Shown here: in pieces, positions 9,298 to 18,374 of the stretch
Position numbering within the stretch: the stretch's first letter is position 1
Layout: each line of letters begins with the position of its first letter
Source: Alteromonas sp047556435
Lineage (GTDB): Bacteria > Pseudomonadota > Gammaproteobacteria > Enterobacterales > Alteromonadaceae
Direction: 5' to 3'
Length of the DNA stretch: 64,000 bases
NCBI RefSeq assembly: GCF_047556435.1
Contig: NZ_CP180210.1
Coordinates: 2,108,001-2,172,000, forward strand
Program-made: the position numbers and the translations under genes
The notes under the pieces: generated by a model
The model's database searches: none
Told to the model about the DNA's origin: nothing
Seen by the model: the letters and a program-made list of their open reading frames with translations, nothing else

Positions 9298-9323
9298 GCG
9301 GGAATAGCTCAGTTGGTAGAGCA
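9298..9323 (+). pseudogene. 5' fragment of a tRNA-Gly gene
   Basis: These 26 bases are identical to the first 26 of the intact tRNA-Gly at 9407, covering the acceptor 5' strand and most of the D-arm. The match is then lost: there is no anticodon arm, T-arm or CCA, apart from a short GCAAGGTC similarity near 9355. It sits first in the tRNA transcript, so it is probably a broken or recombined gene copy. Confidence 0.7.
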
Positions 9324-9406
9324 TGTACCTCGTCACGAAGTGATTGCCATTTTGGCAAGGTCTTCGGAGGTATTAACTCAACCGATGAGACCGCATACAA
9401 AATTAA

Positions 9407-9482
<76 letters not shown>

Positions 9483-9588
9483 AATATTAACGTATCGGCA
9501 TTCAATGTCGGTACGAAGGGGGAAAAATCGCACGAGTCGCGACCGGGTTTCCGGACAGAGATAACTCTCTTTTTTCACTCTACAATTC

Positions 9589-9662
9589 GGCGGAATGGCA
9601 GAATGGCTATGCAGCGGATTGCAAATCCGTGGATCTCGGTTCGACTCCGGGTTCCGCCTCCA
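9589..9662 (+). tRNA. tRNA-Cys (GCA)
   Basis: A complete 74-base cloverleaf with acceptor GGCGGAA/TTCCGCC, anticodon loop TTGCAAA (anticodon GCA), T-loop GGTTCGACTCC and encoded CCA. It is read with the tRNA-Gly upstream. Confidence 0.97.
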
Positions 9663-9729
9663 TCTTCACTGCGAAAGCAGTAATGCAGGGACCAACCTGA
9701 CACCTAATGCCGACAACGGCATACCCGAT

Positions 9730-9816
9730 GCCCGGGTGGTGAAATTGGTAGACACAAGGGATTTAAAATCCCTCGCTGGTAACAGCGTGCCGGTTCAAGT
9801 CCGGCCCCGGGCACCA
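9730..9816 (+). tRNA. tRNA-Leu (TAA)
   Basis: An 87-base class II tRNA with acceptor GCCCGGG/CCCGGGC, anticodon loop TTTAAAA (anticodon TAA), a long variable arm (CGCTGGTAACAGCG), T-loop GGTTCAAGTCC and encoded CCA. It is the last gene of the cluster. No clear intrinsic terminator follows. Confidence 0.97.
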
Positions 9817-9947
9817 TTTCAAATATTCAATCGACTCCCTTTAATTGTTAGGTTCTACTACGCGATTAATTGGGGATAAGCATTCGTATCGTTATGTTAA
9901 TAACACTATTGCATCTGCAAAGAGCCATAACTCTGATTCGATAATTT

Positions 9948-10835
9948 TCAGAGTCTGATACTGGCAATATCACGTGCTGGCGGGTTGCCAAACATCCGCG
10001 CATATTCTCGGCTGAACTGAGACGGGCTTTCATAGCCAACCTTGTACGCCGTGCTGGCCGCATCCATTCGTTGCGATATCATTAAGGCACGGGCTTCAAC
10101 AAGCCGGACAGATTTTTGAAACTGTAATGGGCTCATCTTGGTCACAGCTTTAAAGTGAACATGAAACGACGACACACTCATACCCGCCATTTTCGCTAGC
10201 TCATCAATGGCGACTGTTTGATCAAAGTCACGGCGTAGTTTCTGGATCGCGAGAGCAATACGCTGAGTTGGAGTGTCTTGTAGCGAAATTTGCGCAATGT
10301 CGTTGCCATAGTTGCTGCGCAGCATACGGTAGTGCATCTCACCGATTACATTCTCGGCTAACACGGGAATATCTTCCGGGGTCTGTAACAGAGAGAGTAA
10401 GCGCTGCAGGCTTGCGGCCATTTGCGGGTCTACCTGGCCAATGAACAAACCACTTTTCGCTTTACGTTTTGCAACAGCCAGCTTTTCCATTTTTAGCATC
10501 ACCTCAGAAAGCAGGCTGGCATTGATGTTAATCTGAACCACAAAATAGGGCTGCTGTTCAGATGCCTCGACTACCGTGCCAATGATGGGTAAGTCTACTG
10601 ATGCAACCAAGAATTCCATCTTCCCGTAACTTAGCATTTCTTTGCCAAGCATTACGCTTTTGCGACCCTGAATGATAATACACAGGCAAGGCTCATACAC
10701 AGCGGGCATCTCAAACAAGGGAGCGCTTATTTTGTAGCAGAACACACTGGGAATGGCGGTGCTGTTGAGGCCTTCATCAGGTGCAATATTCTCAACCAGA
10801 CGTAACAATTGCTGCTCTAACATTGTATCTGACAT
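9948..10835 (-). CDS. AraC family transcriptional regulator with AraC_N domain
   Basis: A 295-residue cytosolic regulator. The N-terminal half (about 20-180) matches the AraC-N cupin-like sensor type (SVFCYKISAPLFEMPAV, PCLCIIIQGRKS). The C-terminal 100 residues hold two helix-turn-helix motifs: IDELAKMAGMSVSSFHVHF and TAYKVGYESPSQFSREYARMFG. It is transcribed away from the SDR gene 148 bp to the right, and regulators of this type commonly control the divergent oxidoreductase. The effector is unknown. Confidence 0.9.
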   Translation of the reverse strand: MSDTMLEQQLLRLVENIAPDEGLNSTAIPSVFCYKISAPLFEMPAVYEPCLCIIIQGRKSVMLGKEMLSYGKMEFLVASVDLPIIGTVVEASEQQPYFVVQININASLLSEVMLKMEKLAVAKRKAKSGLFIGQVDPQMAASLQRLLSLLQTPEDIPVLAENVIGEMHYRMLRSNYGNDIAQISLQDTPTQRIALAIQKLRRDFDQTVAIDELAKMAGMSVSSFHVHFKAVTKMSPLQFQKSVRLVEARALMISQRMDAASTAYKVGYESPSQFSREYARMFGNPPARDIASIRL

Positions 10836-10983
10836 TCAGTCTCTCGGTATAAGTTGGATAATCAGGCAATCATAGTGCATTTTCAGGTATCCATAAAACT
10901 CATTATTCCTTCTAGCATAACTGGTATCGGGGTAGCCCGTATTTAATCTGCAGTATTTTCCGTATCAACGAAGGAGTTTTATA

Positions 10984-11715
10984 ATGACTAGTATTAAATC
11001 AAAAGTTGTTCTGATTACCGGCGCCAGCAGTGGTATAGGTGAAACCACTGCGGAAGTATTGGCTAAATCCGGGCATATAGTACTGGTAGCGGCTCGGCGC
11101 ACTGAACGACTTAACGCACTAACTCAGAGAATTAAGCAAGCTGGCGGCACAGCAAAAGCGTACACACTGGATGTGACATCACAGGATAGTTTTAAAGCGG
11201 TGGTGGCCGAAGCCAGTACAGAGTTTGGCCCTGTCGATGTCTTAATTAACAACGCCGGACTTATGCCTTTATCTCCGATGGCAGCACTTAAAGCTGATGA
11301 ATGGAACAGAATGATTGACGTTAACGTCAAAGGTGTATTGAACGGTATAGAATCTGTACTTGGTGTAATGGAGCAACGTGGAGGTCATATTATTAATATT
11401 GCCTCTATTGGTGCTCACCGCGTTTTTCCTACCAGTGCAGTATATTGCGGAACTAAGTTTGCTGTACGCGCAATTTCAGAGGGCCTGCGTATGGAAACGA
11501 AAAAGGTAAGGGTTACCACTATCTCGCCGGGCGTTGTTGAAAGTGAGCTTGCGCATACCACCACTGACAGTGAAACTAAGGCCTGGCTGGAGGATTTTCG
11601 CCAGCAGGCACTTAAACCTGAGGCCATTGCGAATGCCATTGATTATGCTATTGCGCAACCCGATGATGTGAATGTGGATGAAATGATCATTCAGCCTACA
11701 CAGTCTGGCAGTTAA
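10984..11715 (+). CDS. Short-chain dehydrogenase/reductase (SDR family)
   Basis: A classical NAD(P)-dependent SDR of 243 residues. It has the cofactor motif TGASSGIG (14-21), the basic pair AARRTERL that favours NADPH, NNAG near 90, a serine in NIASIGAHR and the catalytic pair YCGTK. The substrate cannot be deduced. AAGGAG at 10971-10976 precedes ATG 10984. It is divergent from the AraC regulator, which is its likely controller, and ends at a strong terminator. Confidence 0.92.
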   Translation: MTSIKSKVVLITGASSGIGETTAEVLAKSGHIVLVAARRTERLNALTQRIKQAGGTAKAYTLDVTSQDSFKAVVAEASTEFGPVDVLINNAGLMPLSPMAALKADEWNRMIDVNVKGVLNGIESVLGVMEQRGGHIINIASIGAHRVFPTSAVYCGTKFAVRAISEGLRMETKKVRVTTISPGVVESELAHTTTDSETKAWLEDFRQQALKPEAIANAIDYAIAQPDDVNVDEMIIQPTQSGS

Positions 11716-11734
11716 GCAAACCCGATAGCAATGG

Positions 11735-11770
11735 AAGGCCCCGCAGCACCTCGCAGTCGGGGCCTTTTTA
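11735..11770 (+). terminator. Rho-independent terminator of the SDR gene
   Basis: AAGGCCCCG and CGGGGCCTT form a 9-bp perfect stem, followed by T residues. It lies 20 bp after the SDR stop. Confidence 0.92.
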
Positions 11771-12177
11771 TCTGGCTATTGTAAGAACCTTATCAGCAGC
11801 ATTTCAAATACGAACATCATAATTTGCCTGGTCTTTTCAGCCCTGCGACTCTTTGATTGACGAAGTATTGCCCAAGTTCATTGGCGGTGGCGGGGCAGGT
11901 GCGCATGCCATTGTGCGGGGGGAAGCAGGCAGTGCGTAATGTCTCATTGGTGATTTTTTAATTTATAGCGGTTGCTACTGCTTCTGGAATACCAGGTAGT
12001 AACGAAAATGGCGCGAGACGGGGCGTACAGTTCGTGAGGTTAAATTTTACATGTATTCAGAAAAGCACGAGAGGCTTTGCTGCTGTAACAAACTGTCCAA
12101 ATCGTAACGCTGTATTTCACTGCCAGCGCTGATTGCATCTGTTAGAATCTGCGCCAAATTTCTGGCCGGATAGTAAT
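11771..12177. other. Gene-poor intergenic region
   Basis: I see no supported gene. Around 11800-11940 parts of two frames look coding-like (for example GGGGAGAHAIVRGEAGSA before a stop near 11939), but there is no start or ribosome binding site and the frame shifts, so this may be decayed coding DNA. A TAGAAT at 12143-12148 could be the -10 of the following marC-like gene. Confidence 0.4.
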
Positions 12178-12822
12178 ATGCAAGAGTTGTTGCCATTTGC
12201 ATTGTTGTGCTTCACTTCATTTTTTACGCTTATTAACCCATTGGGTGTCATGCCGATTTTTATGACACTGACAGCCGATTTGACGCCGGCTCAGCGCATC
12301 AGAACTGCAAGAAAAGCGCTGATTGTGTCTTTCATCACCATCATGCTTTTCGCTATGGGCGGACAACTACTGTTTTCGTTCTTCCATATTTCAGTTAATA
12401 GCTTACGAATTGTAGGCGGCATTATCTTCCTGTTAATGGGAATGGATATGCTGCAAGCCAGGTTATCGCGCATCAAAGTGGGTGAAGATGATGTAAAAAC
12501 GTATGTGGAAGATATCTCTGTGACGCCACTGGCAATACCGATGATCTGTGGTCCGGGCGCATTAACCAACGCCATTGTTTTAATGGACGACGCAGTGTCG
12601 ATAAACTATGAACTGGTGCTTTTCGGTTCCATTTTTCTGGTGCTGTTTCTGACCTACTGGATCCTGTACTTTGCTGGCGGCTTAATAAAATTACTCGGAG
12701 ACACCGGTATTAAAGTGATGATGAGATTAATGGGTCTGATAATCATGGTTATCGCAGTAGAGTTCATCGTTGCGGGCATCAAGCCCATCGTATTGGATAT
12801 AGCAGCGCAGTGGCCTGAATAA
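12178..12822 (+). CDS. MarC family (UPF0056) integral membrane protein
   Basis: A 214-residue inner-membrane protein with six hydrophobic segments. It shows the MarC signatures FTLINPLGVMPIF near the N-terminus and TPLAIPMICGPGALTNAIV in the middle. The role of this family is unknown; the early link of MarC to multiple antibiotic resistance has not held up. ATG 12178 begins at the first membrane segment as in relatives; an earlier in-frame start at 12133 would add a non-conserved tail. Confidence 0.9.
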   Translation: MQELLPFALLCFTSFFTLINPLGVMPIFMTLTADLTPAQRIRTARKALIVSFITIMLFAMGGQLLFSFFHISVNSLRIVGGIIFLLMGMDMLQARLSRIKVGEDDVKTYVEDISVTPLAIPMICGPGALTNAIVLMDDAVSINYELVLFGSIFLVLFLTYWILYFAGGLIKLLGDTGIKVMMRLMGLIIMVIAVEFIVAGIKPIVLDIAAQWPE

Positions 12823-12964
12823 ATTAACATAAAATTAATGTGTTATCGTCTTCAGGGCATCCAAGTCATGTCTAGAGCAGACTATATTTTTTTTTATAAT
12901 AACCGTATGATGACGTAAATGGGTTTCACTCGTTCACTCACCTTTTTCCGGTTTGAAGGGCATT

Positions 12965-13801
12965 ATGACAACGCCACTGATAAATGTATCTGAGTTGCGT
13001 CAGGCACTGACCAGCAAGCCTGTGGCACTGCTTCGGGTTTTGATGGATGATCCCGTTAGCGGTGAGCCAGACAAGCGGGACGGCGGTGCAATCCCAAATA
13101 GCAGAGATTTTGATTTAGACGGTGACGGTAGTGATCATGAGGCGTCGCTCCCCCATACGCTGCCTTCAGTTTCAACGCTGAGTCATTACCTTGGTCAGCT
13201 TGGCATTGCCGATAGTACAGCTATCATTGTTTATGATACTCGTGGTATTTACTGCGCCCCCCGCGCATGGTGGGTGCTAAAATCGCTTGGTCATGTGCAT
13301 GCTCAGATCCTCAATGGCGGCAGCCCGGCTTGGGAGGCTGCTGGTCATGCTCTCAATCCAGAGCCACCATTTGCAGATCAAACCCGGCTTTACGAGCCAA
13401 ATCCACAGCGTCACTGGTTTGTTGACGCTGATGACGTGCTTCGTGCCTTGAACACCGATATTCAGATCCTCGACGCCCGAAGTCATGCCAGATTTGAAGG
13501 CAGAGAGCCAGAACCTCGCGACGGCGTTCGCTCCGGTCATATGCCAGGGGCGAAAAGCTTGCATTATGCGCGTTTACTCACCGATGGCGAATTCAAACCG
13601 GTAAGCGAACTGCAAGCTGAGTTTGATAAAGCAGGTATCAATCTAACAAATCCGATTATCTGTACCTGTGGCTCGGGAATTACGGCATGTATTATTGGTG
13701 TTGCCGCGTTAATGTGTGGTGCAGCCAATGTCAGTGTTTACGATGGGTCATGGTCCGAGTGGGGTGCTGACTTACGCTATCCTGTAGAGGTAACATCATG
13801 A
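12965..13801 (+). CDS. sseA: 3-Mercaptopyruvate/thiosulfate sulfurtransferase (two rhodanese domains)
   Basis: A 278-residue tandem rhodanese. The N-terminal inactive domain covers about 5-130 and the C-terminal domain about 150-275. The catalytic cysteine is C235 in the loop CGSGITAC, which matches the CG-S/T-GVTA loop of mercaptopyruvate sulfurtransferases rather than the CRKG loop of thiosulfate rhodaneses. It moves sulfane sulfur from 3-mercaptopyruvate to thiol acceptors. ATG 12965 has GAAGGG just upstream. Its stop overlaps the sirtuin start (ATGA), so the two are coupled. Confidence 0.9.
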   Translation: MTTPLINVSELRQALTSKPVALLRVLMDDPVSGEPDKRDGGAIPNSRDFDLDGDGSDHEASLPHTLPSVSTLSHYLGQLGIADSTAIIVYDTRGIYCAPRAWWVLKSLGHVHAQILNGGSPAWEAAGHALNPEPPFADQTRLYEPNPQRHWFVDADDVLRALNTDIQILDARSHARFEGREPEPRDGVRSGHMPGAKSLHYARLLTDGEFKPVSELQAEFDKAGINLTNPIICTCGSGITACIIGVAALMCGAANVSVYDGSWSEWGADLRYPVEVTS

Positions 13802-14529
13802 GTGATAAACCACGGGTAGTTGTGTTAACCGGTGCTGGGGTATCTGCAGAGTCTGGCCTGAAAACGTTTCGGGATAACGACGGGCTATGGGAGAAGCACC
13901 GAGTGGAGGATGTTGCCACACCGGAAGCGTTTGAGCGTGATCCTCATTTAGTATACCGCTTTTACAACGACAGGCGCATTCAGCTTCAGGAGCCAGAGGT
14001 AAAACCTAATGCTGCGCATCTGGCGTTAGCGGAACTGGAGAGAGCGTTAGGAGACAGCTTTTTGTTAGTGACACAAAATGTCGACGACCTCCACGAGCGC
14101 GCTGGCAGTAAACGCATCATACACATGCACGGGAAGTTATTGTCTGCTCGATGCTGTAATACTGGCGCCAGCCATCAGTGGTATGAAAAATTCGATGCAA
14201 AAACGCCATGCCCCTGCTGTTTACCCGCTTCTCAGCTTCGGCCTGACATTGTGTGGTTTGGTGAGATGCCACTGCAAATGAATGAAATTATTCTCGCGCT
14301 TTCAAAAGCGGATGTTTTTATTGCTGTCGGTACCTCTGGTCAGGTGTATCCTGCCGCTGGCTTTGTGCAGGTTGCAACAGATGGTGGCGCGAAAACCGTG
14401 GAGCTGAATTTACAACCCAGCGATCGATGCTCGCTATTTGACACCTCTTTTCATGGCCCCGCTTCGACAATCGTTCCCGATTATGTTGCGTCTTTTATTT
14501 CTTCTCTGGAGCTGTCTGAGATCAATTAA
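13798..14529 (+). CDS. cobB: CobB, NAD-dependent protein deacylase (sirtuin)
   Basis: A 243-residue class III (SIRT5-like) sirtuin that removes acetyl and succinyl groups from lysines using NAD+. It has the NAD motif TGAGVSAESGLKTFR, the FYNDRR pair typical of desuccinylases, TQNVDDLHERAG, the catalytic His in HMHG and a zinc site with two cysteine pairs (RCC and PCPCC). It starts inside the stop of the sulfurtransferase gene and ends two bases before the LysE start, so it is the middle gene of a tight operon. Confidence 0.95.
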   Translation: MSDKPRVVVLTGAGVSAESGLKTFRDNDGLWEKHRVEDVATPEAFERDPHLVYRFYNDRRIQLQEPEVKPNAAHLALAELERALGDSFLLVTQNVDDLHERAGSKRIIHMHGKLLSARCCNTGASHQWYEKFDAKTPCPCCLPASQLRPDIVWFGEMPLQMNEIILALSKADVFIAVGTSGQVYPAAGFVQVATDGGAKTVELNLQPSDRCSLFDTSFHGPASTIVPDYVASFISSLELSEIN

Positions 14530-14531
14530 CC

Positions 14532-15161
14532 ATGCTCTACCTTGATGAGTTTATTACCATTGCACTGGTGCATTTGGTGGCAGTGGCAAGTCCCGGCCCT
14601 GATTTTGCTATCGTTGTGAGACACAGTGTGGCCTATGGCAGACGCACTGCAATTGTAACCAGTATAGGCATCGGAATGGCTATTTTGCTGCACGTTGCTT
14701 ATTCATTAGTCGGGTTGAGCGTTGTTATTGCTACAACGCCATGGCTATATAACGTTATCAGCTATCTGGCAGCAGCTTATCTTGTTTATCTTGCTATTGG
14801 TGCACTTCGAAGCGGACCGGCTAAAAACCCAGTAACCTCTACTGTAGCGCAGGTGAACGCGGATAAGATGAGCGATAAAAAAGCACTGTGGACTGGCTTT
14901 TTAACTAATGGGCTTAACCCAAAGGCGACGTTGTTTTTTTTATCTCTGTTCACTGCCATCATTGATGCATCAACACCGTTCGGCGTAAAACTTGGCTACG
15001 GCCTTTATCTTGCCGTGGCAACAGGTTTATGGTTTTGCTTCCTTTCTTATTTGCTCAGTACCAGTAAGGTTGCACAATTACTTGGACAGAAAGGATACTG
15101 GCTAGATCGGATAATGGGGGTGTTACTTTTGGGGCTGGCGGCAAAACTGGTTTGGGTTTAG
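14532..15161 (+). CDS. LysE/RhtB family amino-acid exporter
   Basis: A 209-residue inner-membrane protein with six hydrophobic segments. It carries the LysE signature SPGPDFAIVVRHSVAYGRR near residues 20-38 and GFLTNGLNPKATLFFLS in the middle. RhtB-type members export homoserine, threonine or similar small amino acids; the substrate here cannot be read from sequence. It follows cobB after 2 bp. Confidence 0.9.
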   Translation: MLYLDEFITIALVHLVAVASPGPDFAIVVRHSVAYGRRTAIVTSIGIGMAILLHVAYSLVGLSVVIATTPWLYNVISYLAAAYLVYLAIGALRSGPAKNPVTSTVAQVNADKMSDKKALWTGFLTNGLNPKATLFFLSLFTAIIDASTPFGVKLGYGLYLAVATGLWFCFLSYLLSTSKVAQLLGQKGYWLDRIMGVLLLGLAAKLVWV

Positions 15162-15223
15162 TGGGGTTTAATACTGTAATACGTTATAATCCATGCGAAT
15201 TTTACTATCGAAGAGAAGCAAGC

Positions 15224-15952
15224 GTGGAGCAGTTTCCAAAACCACCGTCCGACCAGTCCGAAAAATCTGACTCTCTTCAGCATACGCTGGACGGGAAGTA
15301 TCAGTTTGACATCAAGCAAGTGTTTTTGCGTGCTAATGATTTGGTCAAAAAGCACTTTTCCTCACTGGTACAGGCATGTGTACTGATATTTCTGGCGCTT
15401 GTTATTATGGCGCTCGTTATGCAAAGCATACAGGAAACGTTTCAGGCACTGTTTCAAATTGCTGTAGTCCTTGTTATTGCGCCACTGCAGACCGGATTAT
15501 ATATGATGGGAGTGAGTGCTGCCCGCGGTCAACATGTGCGAGTTTTCGACTTATTTAAATACTTACCGGTTACCATCGTACTGGCGCTTACACATTTAAT
15601 AACTATCATCCTTACTCAGCTTGGTACCGTATTATTTATTATTCCCGGTATCTATATGGTAGTAGCCTCCACATTTGCGTTGATACTGGTGGCTGACAGG
15701 CAACTAACAGCTGTCAGTGCCATTATCTTGTCTTGTCGAATTGTTAATCGCTACTTCTGGAAAATGCTGCTATTACTTGCCATATTTCTGGTATTGATAC
15801 TGGTAAGTATCCTTACCTTTGGGTTTGGTCTGATTTGGGTGATGCCTCTGTATTTCTGCGCTATTGGCGTGTTATACGAAGGCATGGTAGGACAGTCCGG
15901 TTCTGAATTACAAGAACAGGACATTAGCGGAGAGTCGACTTTCGATGCATAA
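15224..15952 (+). CDS. Multi-pass membrane protein of unknown function
   Basis: I do not recognise a characterised family with confidence. From GTG 15224 it has 242 residues: a soluble N-terminal stretch of about 45 residues, then six or so hydrophobic segments with a glycine/proline-rich FIIPGIYMVVAS. The general look is that of YciC/BPSS1780-like membrane proteins. GTG 15224 is chosen because AGAAG precedes it and a TATAAT (15185-15190) lies upstream; an in-frame start at 15152 would overlap the LysE gene. The bax-like gene starts inside its end. Confidence 0.6.
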   Translation: MEQFPKPPSDQSEKSDSLQHTLDGKYQFDIKQVFLRANDLVKKHFSSLVQACVLIFLALVIMALVMQSIQETFQALFQIAVVLVIAPLQTGLYMMGVSAARGQHVRVFDLFKYLPVTIVLALTHLITIILTQLGTVLFIIPGIYMVVASTFALILVADRQLTAVSAIILSCRIVNRYFWKMLLLLAIFLVLILVSILTFGFGLIWVMPLYFCAIGVLYEGMVGQSGSELQEQDISGESTFDA

Positions 15953-16736
15953 GAGAGAAACAGTTAAAATTGTTTTAATCACGATTGGCGTTCTCGCCGT
16001 TATCGTTATCAATGCGTGGATCCTGGCAAGTCGTGAACCTGATATTCTGCAGGTACCTGAAACTCAGGAAGCAAAGAAACCGGTGCCAGATTTTGGTTCT
16101 ATTGATGATGTAACCGAGAAAAAAGCGGCATTTTTCAGTTATCTGAGGCCAGAAGTAGAGAAGCAAAATGCCTACTTGCTCTCGCTACGCCACTATTTAC
16201 AAACTGTACTTCGTGAGGTCATGGCGGGTGAGGATATTGATGAAGAAGACTTGGAGCGCGTGAACTGGTTGAGTGACGAATACCGGGTCGATGATGCCAA
16301 GTCTTTGAAGTCCAGGATCCTCTCTCTTCTGGAGCGTGTCGATATTCTTCCGGTTGAACTGGTTCTCGCGCAAGCAGCCAATGAGTCTGCCTGGGGAACC
16401 AGCCGCTTTGCCCAGAAAGGCTACAATTTTTTCGGATTGTGGTGCTTTCGTAAAGGCTGTGGTTTTGTCCCCTCGCGCCGAAATGAGGATGCCAACCATG
16501 AGGTAGCCAGGTTCGATAATCTTTCCCGTGCAACTTATACCTACATGCGCAACCTCAATCGACACGATGCTTACGAAGAGCTACGCCGGATCCGAAGTCG
16601 GCTGCGTGCCAATCAGATCCCTATTAACGGGGTGGCACTGGCGGAAGGGTTGATGAATTACTCCGAACGTGGTGCAGCGTATGTTGAAGAATTGCAGAAT
16701 ATGATCAGATTTAACGAGGAGTATTTAGCGGAATGA
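15945..16736 (+). CDS. bax: Bax-like glucosaminidase (GH73 family), membrane-anchored
   Basis: A 263-residue protein with one N-terminal transmembrane helix (about 7-28) and a periplasmic domain. The mannosyl-glycoprotein endo-beta-N-acetylglucosaminidase/Bax domain has VELVLAQAANESAWGTSRFA, where the Glu of ANESAWG is the likely catalytic acid, and YNFFGLWCF. It probably cleaves glycan strands of peptidoglycan. It overlaps the previous gene by 8 bp and the next one by 4 bp (ATGA), so all three are one transcript. Confidence 0.88.
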   Translation: MHKRETVKIVLITIGVLAVIVINAWILASREPDILQVPETQEAKKPVPDFGSIDDVTEKKAAFFSYLRPEVEKQNAYLLSLRHYLQTVLREVMAGEDIDEEDLERVNWLSDEYRVDDAKSLKSRILSLLERVDILPVELVLAQAANESAWGTSRFAQKGYNFFGLWCFRKGCGFVPSRRNEDANHEVARFDNLSRATYTYMRNLNRHDAYEELRRIRSRLRANQIPINGVALAEGLMNYSERGAAYVEELQNMIRFNEEYLAE

Positions 16737-17371
16737 AAAAGTTAATGGCTCTGGCATTCGCTGTAATGGCCTGCCAGCCAGTGCTGGCAGACATTATTGA
16801 TGTCGAGTATAGCCGTTTTTACAGCCACGTCAGAAAGCTGGGAAGTGACGACACGCAGGCATTGCAGTTTGCTTTTGGCTTTCTGCGTGTTGGGGAAGGG
16901 CGCTTGTGTGACATTAACACGGCGACTATTGTCACTGACAAACAGAACCTGCCTCTCGAGGTTTCTTCTGAGAATCGCTTTACGGTACCCGCTGATAAGG
17001 TGCTGAAGATGGCAGAAGCTTTTGTCCGTATCGATCTTGCTGAACGTGCCAATGTGTGTGATATGTCAGTGCAACTGGAGACAAAGCCGGAATACGTAAA
17101 AACCGAATACACTGCTGAAGAACTGGCGACGTTGCTTGACAATTACCGTGCATTTTTCAACGAAATGGGCAGCTTTTTATCTTTTATGATGCCCAGTGTA
17201 GAAGGATTAATGATCCACTTTGAGGATGATGAACTGGATTCTCTTATCAAAGACGCACCTGCCATCAACAATGGCATGTTAATGCTGGATATGGACTGGC
17301 TTGAAAAAGGAAAGGGTATAACGCTACCTGAGAAGCCGTTGAGAGTGACTGCGATAGCCTCTAAAAGCTAA
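16733..17371 (+). CDS. DUF2987 domain protein, secreted
   Basis: A 212-residue protein with a signal peptide (MKKLMALAFAVMACQPVLA, cleavage near residue 19) followed by a DUF2987-type domain (VEYSRFYSHVRKLGSDD, FAFGFLRVGEG). The function is unknown. It is coupled to the Bax-like gene through an ATGA overlap, which suggests a cell-envelope role, and is followed by a strong bidirectional terminator. Confidence 0.8.
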   Translation: MKKLMALAFAVMACQPVLADIIDVEYSRFYSHVRKLGSDDTQALQFAFGFLRVGEGRLCDINTATIVTDKQNLPLEVSSENRFTVPADKVLKMAEAFVRIDLAERANVCDMSVQLETKPEYVKTEYTAEELATLLDNYRAFFNEMGSFLSFMMPSVEGLMIHFEDDELDSLIKDAPAINNGMLMLDMDWLEKGKGITLPEKPLRVTAIASKS

Positions 17372-17397
17372 CAGGCTTGAAGGTTATTTCATATGGT

Positions 17398-17434
17398 AAA
17401 AAGCCTGTATGTGTCTCCACATACAGGCTTTTCT
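17398..17434. terminator. Bidirectional terminator between DUF2987 and rssA
   Basis: AAGCCTGTATGTG and CACATACAGGCTT form a 13-bp perfect stem around TCTC, flanked by A and T runs on the two sides. It can end both convergent transcripts. Confidence 0.93.
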
Positions 17435-17471
17435 CATTAACGTAACTACGCTTTCGCGATTAGGAGCAGGG

Positions 17472-18374
17472 CTAAGGCCCTTCAATTACTAACTGATAAC
17501 GGATCTGTTCGGCCAGTCGGTTAACGGTTTCTTCCCCCCGTTTGCACATCTCGCCAGCCCGGTGAAACTCCATCAGACCAACATCAGTTAGTTGGGGCTC
17601 AATAAGCACATCCGGCGGATCGCCAGCTAACCTTGATCGGGTAACTCTGGCCTGTAAAATCTCAAGCGAGCTACTCATAATACTTAATATACCCGGCGGG
17701 TTGGCCTTGTTTGGTTTGGTTTCTGGCGAAAACCACTGTCGTACAACGTTCTGACTCTTGGTGAAAAAATCATCCGTTTTACGCTGAATTTCCTCATGCT
17801 CAATTTTCGCCTTTTCCAGTCGCTGTGGGCGAAAATCTGCATTCAGGTTTACCGCAATGACAAAGTCTGCTCCTAACTGCCTGCATAAGTTGACCGGAAC
17901 CGGGTTCACGACGGCACCATCAACCAGCCAGCGATCTTCATATGCTATCGGACTGAACAACGCCGGTATCGCGCAGGAGGCCTGTACGGATTCTCCAAGC
18001 GCTCCACTACTAAAAACGACTTCACGACCTGAGTACAGGTCTGTCGCGACCACGGCGAATGGCTTTTCCATTTCTTCAAAGGTCTCGACACAAAATTCAC
18101 TGGCCAGTTTATCAAACACTTTTTGGCCACTGGCGAGGCCTCCCCGACGGATCCCAACCCCCATCAGCGATAATACTTGCCACTCGGTTAAAGACGTAGC
18201 CCATTCTCGCAAAGGCTCCAGCCTGCCGCTGGCGTACGCAGCGCCTACATAAGCGCCAATGGAGCTCCCCGCCACGATATCAATCTTAACGCCCAGCTTT
18301 TCCAGTGCCTGAATAATACCAATATGCGCCCAGCCCCTTGCAGCACCGGCGCCCAGTGCAATACCTACTTTCAT
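17472..18374 (-). CDS. rssA: Patatin-like phospholipase, RssA family
   Basis: A 300-residue cytosolic patatin-like protein. It has the glycine-rich oxyanion motif GAGAARG at the N-terminus, the nucleophile elbow GSSIG and the catalytic Asp in VDGAVVNPVP, so both members of the Ser-Asp dyad are present. RssA is a putative lipid acyl hydrolase of unclear role. Its ATG overlaps the stop of ttcA (ATGA), so the two are translated together. Confidence 0.9.
   Translation of the reverse strand: MKVGIALGAGAARGWAHIGIIQALEKLGVKIDIVAGSSIGAYVGAAYASGRLEPLREWATSLTEWQVLSLMGVGIRRGGLASGQKVFDKLASEFCVETFEEMEKPFAVVATDLYSGREVVFSSGALGESVQASCAIPALFSPIAYEDRWLVDGAVVNPVPVNLCRQLGADFVIAVNLNADFRPQRLEKAKIEHEEIQRKTDDFFTKSQNVVRQWFSPETKPNKANPPGILSIMSSSLEILQARVTRSRLAGDPPDVLIEPQLTDVGLMEFHRAGEMCKRGEETVNRLAEQIRYQLVIEGP

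Noticed and set aside
12133..12177. N-terminal extension of the MarC-like protein
   Set aside because: The extra 15 residues overlap the likely promoter, lack a ribosome binding site and are absent from the usual family start.
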